Notes: generated by a model from the sequence alone, not told the origin. DNA of 64,000 bases from Roseovarius sp. 217 (GCF_000152845.1 NZ_CH902584.1:233239-297238), one strand, 5' to 3'. Counted from the first letter of the stretch, positions 8,474-17,893 are shown. Program-made: numbers and translations.

Positions 8474-8728
8474 CTAGAGAACCTCCCCATGGATTTCGTC
8501 GTCTTCGCGCTTGATCGCGCGATTTGCGGGTTTGGCATACCCTGTGGCCTCGGTGTGGCGCACCAGCCAGAGGTATGCGAGCATACCCACACCCCCACCC
8601 AATGCGGCGAGGACTGCGGCGGTGACCATCTGCCCGGTGTTTTCTACCCGAGCCGACAGCGCAAGATAGCCAAACGACCAGAACCCGGCCCAGGCGATCA
8701 CGTTGACGATGGCGATGAGCTTTTGCAT
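8474..8728 (-). CDS. 84-residue membrane protein between the permease genes
   Basis: A small protein with two hydrophobic segments (about residues 4-26, IAIVNVIAWAGFWSFGYLAL, and 34-56, VTAAVLAALGGGVGMLAYLWL) and a charged C-terminal tail (RAIKREDDEIHG). The ATG at 8728 has a GAGGG box and begins 4 bases after livH; its stop abuts the livM start. Its position exactly between livH and livM implies an accessory subunit or small regulator of the transporter. I do not know a named family for it. Confidence 0.7.
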   Translation of the reverse strand: MQKLIAIVNVIAWAGFWSFGYLALSARVENTGQMVTAAVLAALGGGVGMLAYLWLVRHTEATGYAKPANRAIKREDDEIHGEVL

Positions 8729-8732
8729 GGTC

Positions 8733-9719
8733 TCACACCCTCTCGATGATCTTTTCGCCGAACAGACCCTGCGGTCGGAACACGAGGAAAATAAGAGCCA
8801 GAACATAGGCGAACCAGTTCTCGGTTGCCCCGCCCACCATGGGACCAATCGCAAATTCAAAGAGCTTTTCACCCACCCCGATGATTAACCCCCCCACGAT
8901 CGCACCGGGGATCGAGGTGAAGCCGCCCAGCATCAGCACCGGCAACGCCTTGAGCGCAATCAGCGAGAGCGAGAATTGCACGCCGGATTTGGTGCCCCAC
9001 ATGATGCCCGCCACCAGGGCGACAAACCCCGCCAGCGACCAAACCATGACCCAGATGAAATTGAGCGAGATGCCAACGGACAGAGCCGCCTGATGGTCGT
9101 CTGCCACCGCGCGCATCGCGCGACCCTGCTTGGAATATTGTGCAAAGGCCACGAGAGCGATCACCAAAAGCGCCGCCACCCCTGTCGCCACAATATCAAG
9201 ATTGTCGATGAAAAAGCCGTAACCCATGATCTCGAAGGTCGTGGCGTCTATCCAGTCGTTGATCCCTTGCGGCAGGCCCACGTCCAGCTTCTTGATGTCG
9301 CTGCCCCACATCATATCCCCGAATCCTTCGAGGAAATAGGCAAGACCAATCGTTGCCATGAAGAGGATGATCGGCTCCTGATTCACCAGATGCCGGAAGA
9401 TCAACTGATTCACGATCCAAGCGAGCACCACCATGATCACCATGGTCAACAGGATTGCCAACAGCCCAGGCAGGTGCCACCCAAAGTGATGGATTTCTGT
9501 GCCGAAAATCGCGTTGATCAAATGGCTGAAGGGTACGCGCCCCTCCATCATCCCCACCAAGGTCATCGCCGCAAACAGCGCCATCACACCTTGCGCATAG
9601 TTGAAGATGCCTGACGCCTTGTAGATGAGCACAAAGCCCAAGGCGACCAGCGCATAGAGCACCCCTGCCATGAGGCCATTGAGCACGACCTCCATCCCGA
9701 AAATCAATTGATCAGGCAT
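8733..9719 (-). CDS. livH: LIV-type ABC transporter permease LivH
   Basis: A 328-residue polytopic permease. It begins LIFGMEVVLNGLMAGVLYALVALG and shows the conserved FVLIYKASGIFNYAQGVMAL and ALPVLMLGGFTSIPGAIVGG motifs of the family. A GGAGT box precedes the ATG. It forms the transmembrane channel with LivM. The operon order here, reading left from 12643, is ligase, livG, livH, small membrane protein, livM, binding protein, livF, second ligase. Confidence 0.93.
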   Translation of the reverse strand: MPDQLIFGMEVVLNGLMAGVLYALVALGFVLIYKASGIFNYAQGVMALFAAMTLVGMMEGRVPFSHLINAIFGTEIHHFGWHLPGLLAILLTMVIMVVLAWIVNQLIFRHLVNQEPIILFMATIGLAYFLEGFGDMMWGSDIKKLDVGLPQGINDWIDATTFEIMGYGFFIDNLDIVATGVAALLVIALVAFAQYSKQGRAMRAVADDHQAALSVGISLNFIWVMVWSLAGFVALVAGIMWGTKSGVQFSLSLIALKALPVLMLGGFTSIPGAIVGGLIIGVGEKLFEFAIGPMVGGATENWFAYVLALIFLVFRPQGLFGEKIIERV

Positions 9720-9747
9720 TAGACTGACTCCCTATCCGCAGAGTGCA

Positions 9748-9794
9748 TGGGGCGCAGTGCCTGAGCCCCAGAGGCCAGCCGCGCAAGCATGCGC
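9748..9794. other. two small hairpins in the livG-livH gap
   Basis: TGGGGC/GCCCCA with an 11-base loop (9748-9770) and GCGCA/TGCGC with a 4-base loop (9781-9794) fall in the 102-base gap between livG and livH. They could be mRNA processing or stability elements within the operon. No terminator-like U-run is present. Confidence 0.3.
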
Positions 9795-9821
9795 GATCCG
9801 GCCGAGGTTGGTCTGTATAGC

Positions 9822-10670
9822 TCAGTCATGTGCGACCCCCAGATAGGCGTCGATCACGTCTTGATTTCTGCGCACCTCGTCGGGGGTGCCGTCGCCGATC
9901 TTCTTGCCGTAATCCATCACGACCACGCGGTCGGAGAGGTCCATGACCACACCCATATCATGTTCGATGAGGGCAATCGTGGTGCCGAATTCGTCGTTCA
10001 CGTCGAGGATAAAGCGGCTCATGTCCTCTTTCTCTTCGACGTTCATACCCGCCATCGGCTCATCCAAGAGCAGGATTGACGGCTCCGCCGCGAGCGCGCG
10101 CGCCAATTCCACCCGCTTTTTCAGACCATAAGGCAGACGCCCCACCGGGGTCTTGCGGATATGCTGGATCTCCAGAAAGTCGATGACCTTTTCAACGACT
10201 TCGCGGTTCAAGGTCTCTTCCCGCTCTGCCTTGCCCTTCCAGATTGCCTGTGACAGCAGGCCCGCCTTCATTTGCCGGATGCGGCCCGTCATTACGTTGT
10301 CGAGCACGGTCATACCTTCAAACAGGGCGATGTTCTGAAACGTGCGCGCAATTCCTTGGCGTGCCACTTCGTAGGGCTTCATCTGTGGGCGCCGTGCGCC
10401 CTGATACCAGACCTCACCCTCTTGCGGGTGATAAAACCCGCTGATCACATTCAACATCGAGGATTTGCCTGCCCCGTTCGGCCCGATAATGGCGCGAATT
10501 TCTCCCTGACGGATGTCAAAACTGATGTCCTTGATCGCCACCACACCACCGAACCGTAGTGTGATGTTCTTCATCTCCATCACCACGCCGCCGATTTTGC
10601 GACCGTCTTCGGTCGTGTAACCTTCGCTCGCGTCAAGCATGACCGCCTCCCTATGTTCCGGCCCGCTCAT
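9822..10670 (-). CDS. livG: LIV-type ABC transporter ATP-binding protein LivG
   Basis: A 282-residue ATPase. Walker A is GPNGAGKSS, the signature region reads LPYGLKKRVELARALAAEP (a YG form of the usual SGG), and Walker B is SILLLDEPMAGMN, followed by the LIEHDMGVVMDLSDRV segment typical of LivG. The ATG at 10670 overlaps the stop codon of the upstream acyl-CoA synthetase gene (ATGA), which indicates translational coupling. An internal ATG at 10640 is a possible alternative start. It works as a heterodimer with LivF. Confidence 0.93.
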   Translation of the reverse strand: MSGPEHREAVMLDASEGYTTEDGRKIGGVVMEMKNITLRFGGVVAIKDISFDIRQGEIRAIIGPNGAGKSSMLNVISGFYHPQEGEVWYQGARRPQMKPYEVARQGIARTFQNIALFEGMTVLDNVMTGRIRQMKAGLLSQAIWKGKAEREETLNREVVEKVIDFLEIQHIRKTPVGRLPYGLKKRVELARALAAEPSILLLDEPMAGMNVEEKEDMSRFILDVNDEFGTTIALIEHDMGVVMDLSDRVVVMDYGKKIGDGTPDEVRRNQDVIDAYLGVAHD

Positions 10671-12643
10671 TCCGCCGCCACCTTATGCGCCGCTGCCACC
10701 GGCGCGACCTTGGCATCGACGATCTTGAGGGTAGCGCTGATCGCACCCTTGCGGCCGTCCTCATAGGTCACTTCAGTGGTGGTGTAGATTTCACTCGACC
10801 CATCGTAGAGCGCGGTCAGAAGGTCATCGAATTTCTCCGATATCACACTTCGGCGCACCTTGCGGGTGCGGGTCATCTCGCCATCGTCGGCATCCAACTC
10901 TTTATGAAGCACAAGGAACCGATGCACTTGGCAATGTGACAGCATCGGATCGTCGGCGAGACTGCGATTGACCTCTTCCACATGGGCCTTGATCGTTTCG
11001 AGCACACTCGGATGCCCGGCCAATTCCTGATACGACGCATAACCGATATTGTTGCGTTCGGCCCAATTTCCAACTGCCGTGAGGTCAATGTTGATGAAGG
11101 CGGAGCAGGCATTGCGCCCGTTGCCAAACACCACCGCCTCCAGAATGTTGGGATAGAACTTGAGCTTGTTCTCAACGTATTTGGGGGCGAACAACCGCCC
11201 ATCAGCCATCTTGCCCACATCTTTGGCGCGATCAATGATCCGCAGATGCCCACTGCCTTCCTCGAAAAAGCCTGCATCGCCTGTGGCAACCCAGCCGTCA
11301 GCATCCTTGGTAGATGCCGTGCTCTCGGGATTTTTATAGTAGTACTCAAACGTACCCGCAGAGCGGTAGAATACCTCGCCCGTATCACTGATTTTGATTT
11401 CCACACCCGGTGCAGGCACCCCGACAGTATCGCTGCGGACCTCGCCATCTGGCTGTAGGGTGATGAATACGCTGGCCTCGGTCTGACCGTAGAGCTGTTT
11501 CAGGTTGATCCCAAGCGAGCGGTAGAAATCAAAGATCTCCGGACCGATGGCTTCGCCCGCCGTATAACCAACCCGAACCCGGCCAAGCCCGAGCGTATCC
11601 TTGAGTGGACCGTAAATGAACAGGTTCCCAAGCGCATACTTCAGCCGGTCCATTCCACTCACCGGCTTACCATCAAGGATCGAAGGACCGACCCGCCGGG
11701 CATGTGCCATGAAGTGATCAAAGAGCCACTTCTTGACGCGCCCTGCATCCTCCATCCGGATCATCACATTGGTCAACTGAGTCTCGAACACCCGCGGCGG
11801 GGCGAAGTAATAGGTCGGTCCAATCTCGCGCAGATCGGTCTGCATGGTTTCCGGGCTTTCCGGGCAGTTGACGCAGAAACCGCACCAATAGGCCTGCCCG
11901 ATGGAAAAGATGAAATCACCCACCCATGCCATCGGTAGATAGGCGAGCACTTCTTCATCAGTGGTCAGTTTGTCGAATTCAGACGAGGATTTCGACGCTT
12001 CGATAATGTTGCGGTTGCTCAGAACCACGCCCTTGGGCTTTCCGGTGGTGCCAGAGGTGTAGAGCATAACACAGACGCTGTTATAGGTAAGCCGGCCGCG
12101 CCGCGCCTTGAGATCCTCAATCCATTCGTGATAGGCGGCGCGCCCCTGCTCCTGGATGTCGATGAAGCGGTGCAGTTTGTGGTGATCGTATTTCCGCAAT
12201 CCACGTGGATCGACGTAGATCATATGTTCAAGCTGATGCAGCCCCTCCTGCACCTCGATCAATTTGTCGACCTGCTCCTGATCCTGCACAATCGCAAACC
12301 GGGCGCCGCAGTGGTCCATGACATAGGCCATCTCGGGGGCGGCGGCGTCCTGATAGAGCGGCACTGGGATCGCTCCGACTGATTGCGCGGCGACCATCGC
12401 CCAATAAAAATGTGGGCGGTTCTGGCCAATGATCGCGATGAAATCGCCCTCATTCACGCCAAGGTTGATGAGACCCAAGGCAAGTGCCTCAATTTCCTTC
12501 TCCGCCTCGGCCCAGGTCCAGCATTGCCAGATACCATATTCCTTTTCGCGGTAGGCGGATTTATCCGCGAACCGCGTGGCGTTACGTTGCAAGAGCGCCG
12601 GAACGGAATCCATCCCGTCCGTCGCCTGTGACGGCTGTGCCAA
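10667..12643 (-). CDS. long-chain acyl-CoA synthetase (AMP-forming)
   Basis: A 658-residue AMP-binding enzyme. The ATP-binding P-loop motif reads VMLYTSGTTGKPKGVVLS; the adenylation core continues with LKQLYGQTEAS and the hinge WVATGDAGFFEEGSGHLRIIDR. The TTG start at 12643 is supported by a strong AAAGGGAGG box 7 bases upstream; an internal ATG at 12613 has no such box. It should convert a fatty or other carboxylic acid to its CoA thioester. It is the first gene of the LIV operon and overlaps livG. An inverted repeat (12754-12770) lies about 110 bases upstream. Confidence 0.88.
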   Translation of the reverse strand: MAQPSQATDGMDSVPALLQRNATRFADKSAYREKEYGIWQCWTWAEAEKEIEALALGLINLGVNEGDFIAIIGQNRPHFYWAMVAAQSVGAIPVPLYQDAAAPEMAYVMDHCGARFAIVQDQEQVDKLIEVQEGLHQLEHMIYVDPRGLRKYDHHKLHRFIDIQEQGRAAYHEWIEDLKARRGRLTYNSVCVMLYTSGTTGKPKGVVLSNRNIIEASKSSSEFDKLTTDEEVLAYLPMAWVGDFIFSIGQAYWCGFCVNCPESPETMQTDLREIGPTYYFAPPRVFETQLTNVMIRMEDAGRVKKWLFDHFMAHARRVGPSILDGKPVSGMDRLKYALGNLFIYGPLKDTLGLGRVRVGYTAGEAIGPEIFDFYRSLGINLKQLYGQTEASVFITLQPDGEVRSDTVGVPAPGVEIKISDTGEVFYRSAGTFEYYYKNPESTASTKDADGWVATGDAGFFEEGSGHLRIIDRAKDVGKMADGRLFAPKYVENKLKFYPNILEAVVFGNGRNACSAFINIDLTAVGNWAERNNIGYASYQELAGHPSVLETIKAHVEEVNRSLADDPMLSHCQVHRFLVLHKELDADDGEMTRTRKVRRSVISEKFDDLLTALYDGSSEIYTTTEVTYEDGRKGAISATLKIVDAKVAPVAAAHKVAAE

Positions 12644-12753
12644 GTTATATCCTCCCTTTGCCCGCGTTCACGAGCATCCGACCGCCTTGAGGCGATTCTC
12701 CTCTCCCTAGAGGGTGCGAGAATCACCGTCGCCGTCAACTTTTTCCTGAACAT

Positions 12754-12770
12754 TTCGCAAACCTTACGAA
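12754..12770. promoter_or_regulatory. candidate operator palindrome between ligase operon and sensor kinase
   Basis: TTCGCAA-ACC-TTACGAA is a 17-bp dyad with a single mismatched pair (position 5). It is centred in the 169-bp divergent gap between the acyl-CoA synthetase operon and the hybrid kinase gene. Its size fits a homodimeric regulator site. No clear -35/-10 pair was resolved around it, so which gene it controls is open. Confidence 0.35.
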
Positions 12771-12812
12771 TTGTAACAGGGCGACGATTGCCCTTTGCGG
12801 AGAGGTTTTCCG

Positions 12813-14750
12813 ATGCTAGCCAAAGAAGAGGAGGACCCCTTCATGTGCCCAAGCCGCGCCGATCATGACGCCATGACAATGGCCGGGCTGAACCTTATTC
12901 AGCAGGCACTGACAATCTATGACCGTGATCTCCAGCTTGCCGTCTGCAATCGGAGGTTTCAGGAAATGTTCGCCCTGCCCGATACGCTCGTGACCCCTGG
13001 CGCCGATTTTGCCGACACAATCCACTATCTGGCGACACGTGGCGATTACGGTGATGTGGGAGATGTCGACGCGTTTGTCGCCACCCGCGTTGAAATCGCC
13101 CGCGCGTTCGAGCCGCATTACATGGAACGCGCCCGCGCCAATGGCCGCACGATCAGCGTCGAAGGCACGCCGCTTCCGCAAGGGGGGTGGGTCACGGTCT
13201 ATACCGACATCACACGCACCAAACGCCAAGAAGCGCTTTTGCGCTCACGCTCCGAAGAGCTATCCGACCAGTTGGTCGAGTATTCCGAGGAATTGTCAGC
13301 GACCAATCGCCAGCTTGAGGCAACGATCACAGCACTCGAAGAGGCCAAGCGTCAGATTTCCGAGGCCGAGGCGCGCACGCGCCTCACAGCCGAGATGATG
13401 CCCGCCCATATCGCACATGTCGGCCCGGACCACTGCTATACCTATTCCAACCGCCGACTGACCTCCGTCATGCCCGGCTCACGCGCTGACCTGATCGGCG
13501 TGCACGCGGCAGAGGTGCTGGGACCGGAGACATGGGCCATTATCGGGCCGGAACTCGGCAAGGCCTATGCCGGACAAGCCTCGGTTTTTGAATTCACCCA
13601 TGAACCAAGCTCGCGGCGCGTCCGTGTGGCCCTGACGCCGGATCATTCCAGCGGCGGCGTCTATATCCTGTCCATGGATATCACTGAAGAAAGTCAGACT
13701 CGAGCCGCCTTGCAACAAACACGGCGTCGCGAGATGGCCGCTCAGCTGACCTCTGGCCTTGCGCATGACTTCTCGAACCTTCTGACGATTATTCTGGGCA
13801 TGCAATCACGACTTGGGCGGATGGGCCTTCAACCTGCGGCGCAAGAGCTGATCAACGCCACGCTGGCCGCAGCGCGGCGCGGGGGCGGGCTTTTGAACCG
13901 GATCGCCGACATGACCGGCCCGCGCGAACACGAACCGGTGCCCACGGATCTTGCCGCTTTTCTGGACGATCTTGAAACACTGGCCCGCTCTGCGCTGCCC
14001 TCTGGCATCACACTTCACTTCGGGCGCGAAGGCATCAATGACCGTTACCTGCTTGATCCGGGCATGTTGCAGGACTCGCTGATCAATCTGGTACTCAACG
14101 CCCGCGATGCCTGTGCAGGAAGTGGCACGATCACTCTCACCACCCACCCCCTGCAGGACACATGGCTCGAATTTGCGGTCACCGATACCGGACCCGGGTT
14201 CAGCCCCGAGGCGCTCAAACATGCGCTCGATCCGTTCTTTACCACCAAAGGGGGCGAGGGATCGGGGCTTGGCCTGTCCATGGTCTACGACATGACCAAA
14301 CTGGCGGGCGGGCGCGTCATTCTCGACAACACCGACCAAGGCGGGCGCGTGGCTCTGCGCCTGCCCCTGCGCCCAGCCGGGGCGGCACGCCCGCCCGGGC
14401 TCGTGCTCTTGGTCGAGGACAGCCCGGATCTGCGCTCGACCCTGCGCGATATGCTACGGGGTGCCGGTCATAGCGTGATCGAGGCAGCGAGCGTGGACGA
14501 AGCGTCAGCCCTGATTGCCGATTTACCCGAGATTTCCGCCGTCCTGTCGGACATCGTTCTGGAAGGTGACAGAACCGGACTCGATCTGGCCGCCCTGCCC
14601 CGCCGCACAGGGTGCCCAATGGTGCTCATGACGTCGCTGCCGCCTGACGACCCGCTGCATCGCGAGGCCGCCAAACGCGTCCCAGTACTGCGCAAGCCCT
14701 TCACCGCAACCCAGCTAGATGCGGCCCTCACTGCCGGAGAGATGCTATGA
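12813..14750 (+). CDS. PAS-domain hybrid sensor histidine kinase
   Basis: A 645-residue cytoplasmic kinase with no membrane segments. Order: a PAS_7-type domain (about residues 25-140, ALTIYDRDLQLAVCNRRF), a coiled coil (about 145-190), a second PAS-like domain (195-295), a dimerisation/phosphoacceptor segment with H318 in LAHDFSNLL, an HATPase domain (N430 in NLVLNARDA, then DTGPGFSP and GSGLGLSMVYD), and a C-terminal receiver with D580 in LSDIVLEG. The ATG at 12813 has a GGAGAGG box. Its stop overlaps the response regulator start (ATGA). It is divergent from the LIV/ligase operon. Confidence 0.9.
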   Translation: MLAKEEEDPFMCPSRADHDAMTMAGLNLIQQALTIYDRDLQLAVCNRRFQEMFALPDTLVTPGADFADTIHYLATRGDYGDVGDVDAFVATRVEIARAFEPHYMERARANGRTISVEGTPLPQGGWVTVYTDITRTKRQEALLRSRSEELSDQLVEYSEELSATNRQLEATITALEEAKRQISEAEARTRLTAEMMPAHIAHVGPDHCYTYSNRRLTSVMPGSRADLIGVHAAEVLGPETWAIIGPELGKAYAGQASVFEFTHEPSSRRVRVALTPDHSSGGVYILSMDITEESQTRAALQQTRRREMAAQLTSGLAHDFSNLLTIILGMQSRLGRMGLQPAAQELINATLAAARRGGGLLNRIADMTGPREHEPVPTDLAAFLDDLETLARSALPSGITLHFGREGINDRYLLDPGMLQDSLINLVLNARDACAGSGTITLTTHPLQDTWLEFAVTDTGPGFSPEALKHALDPFFTTKGGEGSGLGLSMVYDMTKLAGGRVILDNTDQGGRVALRLPLRPAGAARPPGLVLLVEDSPDLRSTLRDMLRGAGHSVIEAASVDEASALIADLPEISAVLSDIVLEGDRTGLDLAALPRRTGCPMVLMTSLPPDDPLHREAAKRVPVLRKPFTATQLDAALTAGEML

Positions 14751-15448
14751 CCGCGCCGCTTGTTACGATTCTTGACGACGAACCTGCGATCCGCTCCATG
14801 CTGGCCGAGGCCTTGACCGAAGCCGGGTTTCGCACCATGACCTTCGGCCGCGCCACAGAGTTCGAAGCAGCCCTGCGCAGTACGACGCCAGATGTCTGCC
14901 TCGTAGATCTGTCGCTGCCGGATCGTGATGGGCTCAGCCTCGTGCATCGGCTGGCGCTAGAGCAGGGGGCGACTGTGATCATTATCTCAGGCCGTGCGCA
15001 GGTGCAGGACCGGGTCACGGGTCTGGAACTTGGCGCAGATGATTACATCATCAAACCCTTTGATCCAGCCGAGGTGGTGGCGCGGGTCCGCGCCCGGTTG
15101 CGGCGAGGAACACCTGCACCACAAACGGGTGAGGTGGCACGCTTCAACGGCTGGACCGCCCATTTCGATCGATACATGCTGGAAGATGAAACGGGCGTTG
15201 AAACACCCTTTTCCCATGCCGAAGGCGAGGTGCTGCGGCTCTTTCTCGAACGCCCAAAACGCCTGATCTCCCGGCAGGCCATGCAAGAGGCGCTTGGCGG
15301 AGCGGCGGGCGAGAGCTTTGACCGCGCCATGGATGTCCGCATTTCGCGCTTGCGCACAAAGCTGCGCGAAGATCCCAAAAATCCGCGCCTGATCAAGACG
15401 ATCTATGGCGCGGGCTATATCTTTCTGGGAGATGTGGCGTGGGGATAG
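14747..15448 (+). CDS. OmpR-family response regulator
   Basis: A 233-residue two-domain regulator. The receiver shows the acidic pocket D10-D11, phosphoacceptor D54 (CLVDLSLPDRDG) and K103 (YIIKPFDP). The C-terminal winged helix spans about residues 125-230, with the recognition segment FDRAMDVRISRLRTKL and the closing IKTIYGAGYIF. It overlaps the kinase gene by 4 bases, so the two form a pair; the kinase's own receiver domain suggests a phosphorelay branch. Candidate targets are the divergent transport operon or the neighbouring alternative oxidase; this is inference. Confidence 0.92.
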   Translation: MTAPLVTILDDEPAIRSMLAEALTEAGFRTMTFGRATEFEAALRSTTPDVCLVDLSLPDRDGLSLVHRLALEQGATVIIISGRAQVQDRVTGLELGADDYIIKPFDPAEVVARVRARLRRGTPAPQTGEVARFNGWTAHFDRYMLEDETGVETPFSHAEGEVLRLFLERPKRLISRQAMQEALGGAAGESFDRAMDVRISRLRTKLREDPKNPRLIKTIYGAGYIFLGDVAWG

Positions 15449-15475
15449 GAAAAGTCTGAAAATCTCCCCTTGGAC

Positions 15476-16141
15476 TTATGGATCACGCCCCTCCATGATT
15501 TCATTGGCAAAGCGGTGATTTGTGTCGCGGTGATAAGCCTCGTCCGAGCGGACCCTGATCACGACGTCCCGCAAACGGGCATCCGCACCCAAATTCCAAT
15601 AGTCGATGGCGATTTGCGGTGCCGCCACGTTCTCTTGGCCGCCAGCATCGATTTCGGCCAAGTATTGTGTGTAACTGACCACCGCTTCCTCTTCCAGATA
15701 TCCGACAATCCGATGGGCGGTGCGCGGCGCAAAGAGGTAGGTAAAGAAGAACACATTATAAAAAATCATCTGCGCCACCATGATCAACATGCGCTCTGCC
15801 CGTGACGGCTGCGCAATGTGAATAAAGGTCATCAGATGCATGCGCTCATTCTCGGCCTCATCCAGCAGTTCGCGGATCCATCCCTGATCATCACGGATAT
15901 GGCGAATGGATTTGAGATGCCGCAACAGGCCACCCACCATGCCCGGAACCGCGGCCACGGTCTCAAGGACCACAGCCCGGTGACCGTAACGCTTGGAAAA
16001 AAAGGCGTCGGCAAAAATCCGCATGAATTTCACGATCCGCAGAGCAACCCGGTCGTGAATATCACGCGGCGTATGGTGGACGTCTAGGTCCGTCGTGTCA
16101 TCGTGTTGAAAGCTCATCTCGGATTTCGTGCAACGCTCCAT
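15476..16141 (-). CDS. alternative oxidase (di-iron ubiquinol oxidase)
   Basis: A 221-residue protein of the AOX family. All six expected iron ligands are visible: E60 (LETVAAVPGMVG), E99 and H102 (AENERMHLM), a Glu of the GYLEEEAVVSYT motif (about 150-152), and E201 with H204 (DEAYHRDTNH). AOX oxidises ubiquinol and reduces oxygen to water at the inner membrane without pumping protons, and it resists cyanide and nitric oxide. The ATG at 16141 has an AAGGG box 9 bases upstream; ATG 16117 is an alternative. It follows the NapF-like ferredoxin gene by 86 bases and converges on the response regulator gene. Confidence 0.93.
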   Translation of the reverse strand: MERCTKSEMSFQHDDTTDLDVHHTPRDIHDRVALRIVKFMRIFADAFFSKRYGHRAVVLETVAAVPGMVGGLLRHLKSIRHIRDDQGWIRELLDEAENERMHLMTFIHIAQPSRAERMLIMVAQMIFYNVFFFTYLFAPRTAHRIVGYLEEEAVVSYTQYLAEIDAGGQENVAAPQIAIDYWNLGADARLRDVVIRVRSDEAYHRDTNHRFANEIMEGRDP

Positions 16142-16227
16142 CTCTGCATGCCCTTAAGATGGGGCCCAAAGATGAATTCAGAATGCGACATATCGTGCAG
16201 GACCTGCGCCCCGTCACCGTTGCGTCA

Positions 16228-16545
16228 TCAGAAAATCGGCCCGTTACTGGCCTCAGCCTGTAATACGCGCGTCAGACCGGATCGCGTCTCGCGGGTGAAC
16301 TCGATCGCACCATGCGTGCAGACGTCGGCGCATAGGCCACACAGTCCACAACTCTGAATCGAGATAACAACCGGCAAACGTTCCTTATCCAACTCGATGA
16401 TCTGGTTCGGACAGACTGCGACGCAATCACCACACCCGGTGCATAGGTCGGCAAGACGCATTTCACGCACCGCACCCGGCGGGCGCGGCAGAGCATCAAG
16501 ACCTTCGACATCCGGCAACATACGATCTCTAAACTCATACAGCAT
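16228..16545 (-). CDS. NapF-like 4Fe-4S ferredoxin
   Basis: A 105-residue protein with two cluster motifs, CTGCGDCVAVCP and CGLCGLCADVC, each able to hold one 4Fe-4S cluster. A GGAGG box 10 bases before the ATG at 16545 fixes the start; a longer upstream frame lacks support. NapF-type ferredoxins accompany periplasmic nitrate reductases or other redox enzymes, but no nap gene is visible here. Its co-directional position before the alternative oxidase gene suggests a shared response to respiratory or nitrosative stress. That link is inference. Confidence 0.85.
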   Translation of the reverse strand: MLYEFRDRMLPDVEGLDALPRPPGAVREMRLADLCTGCGDCVAVCPNQIIELDKERLPVVISIQSCGLCGLCADVCTHGAIEFTRETRSGLTRVLQAEASNGPIF

Positions 16546-16690
16546 ATGTTTCCGCCCTCCTCCGGCCCACAAATCTGAGTCACCCCGCCAACCTCGAATG
16601 GAAAATAAAGACATGCGACTCGCCCATGATTCAGATCCGTTCATTGTGTAAAAATATCGTTACTTGTCACGCAGCAGTGCAGCATACGTG

Positions 16691-17893
16691 TCAGACTGAA
16701 CCGCGCCCCACCGCACCCGCGAGCACCATGAGACCGGTCACCAAATCAGCCTCGTCAGTGTCTTCGGCGAAGGCATGGCTGATGCCATTGATCGACGGCA
16801 CAAAAAGCATGGCCGCTGGCATCAGTCGCGCCACATTGGTGGCATCATGCAGCGCGCCCGATTGCATCTGTCGCCAACGTCCCGGAGCGACCGTGTCCGC
16901 ACTCTCGCAAAGCGCTGCACGCAGGCGCGCATCCATCGGCACCGGTTCCAGTCCCAGCATATCGCCAAAGCTGAGGCCAAGACCCGCCGCGCTCGCAACC
17001 TCCTCGGCGGCGTCGCGAATGACTGTCTCCATGCGGCTCAATCGCTCGGTATCTCCATCGCGCCATTGCATCGAGAAGGTCGCGCGCCCCGGAACGATAG
17101 AATGCGCATCCGGGTGCAGCGCGACATGCCCAATGGTCCAGACGGTTTGTGGAGACACCACGTTGCGAAACCGCTCGTTGATCAGAGCGTTGAACCGCGC
17201 AAGCCCTTGAAAGGCATCCCGGCGGCGATGCATGGGCGTGGTGCCCGCATGGTTTTGTTCGCCGTCAAAGGTGATCCGCATATCCCGAATCCCTACGATA
17301 TCAGTAACAATCCCCACAGCCTCCTTGGCTTCGGACAGCCATGGGCCCTGTTCGATATGCAGTTCCATGAACCCGGAGAACTGCGAGGGATCGACAAACT
17401 TTCCCGCCAAATGCGCCATCGCCGCACGCGCCTCGGCAAAGCTGACGCCCATTCGATCCGTCTGCCGGTCCGCCACCTCCAGAGCCAGATTTCCCGACCA
17501 GATCGCGCTGCCCGTGGTCACGCCAAAGCGCCCTTCTTCATCTTGAAAGGATACGACTGACACGGGCGGGCCACCCGCCTCTCGGGCGGCTCGGGCGATT
17601 TCCAACCCGGCAATCACTCCCAGCGCGCCGTCCAGCCAACCGCCCTCAGGTTGACTGTCACTATGACTGCCCAGCAAGAGCGATGGCCCATCAACCAATC
17701 CAAAAAGACTGCCCACCGGATCAAATTGCGGTCTGAGCCCTGCCTCTGCCATACGCTCTGCCAACCAGTGCCGAGCGGCAATATCGGGCGGGCTATAGGC
17801 AGGCCGCACCACGCCCTTGCCCACCCCCGCGGCACCAAAGCTGCGCAGATGGTGCAGATCATCCAAAAACCGTTCCGGTTTGACCTCGAGCAT
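16691..17893 (-). CDS. hydantoinase/carbamoylase-family amidase
   Basis: A 400-residue M20-fold amidohydrolase of the N-carbamoyl-L-amino-acid hydrolase / allantoate amidohydrolase family. Metal-site motifs are [19 protein letters not shown] (His and Asp ligands), FQDEEGRFG (Glu pair) and ELHIEQGP (His). The dimer-domain loop contains [17 protein letters not shown]. The reaction would be hydrolysis of an N-carbamoyl or ureido group, releasing ammonia and carbon dioxide; the exact substrate is unclear. ATG 17893 is one codon inside a GTG. The neighbouring oxidase and exporter genes do not define a pathway. Confidence 0.88.
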   Translation of the reverse strand: MLEVKPERFLDDLHHLRSFGAAGVGKGVVRPAYSPPDIAARHWLAERMAEAGLRPQFDPVGSLFGLVDGPSLLLGSHSDSQPEGGWLDGALGVIAGLEIARAAREAGGPPVSVVSFQDEEGRFGVTTGSAIWSGNLALEVADRQTDRMGVSFAEARAAMAHLAGKFVDPSQFSGFMELHIEQGPWLSEAKEAVGIVTDIVGIRDMRITFDGEQNHAGTTPMHRRRDAFQGLARFNALINERFRNVVSPQTVWTIGHVALHPDAHSIVPGRATFSMQWRDGDTERLSRMETVIRDAAEEVASAAGLGLSFGDMLGLEPVPMDARLRAALCESADTVAPGRWRQMQSGALHDATNVARLMPAAMLFVPSINGISHAFAEDTDEADLVTGLMVLAGAVGRGSV

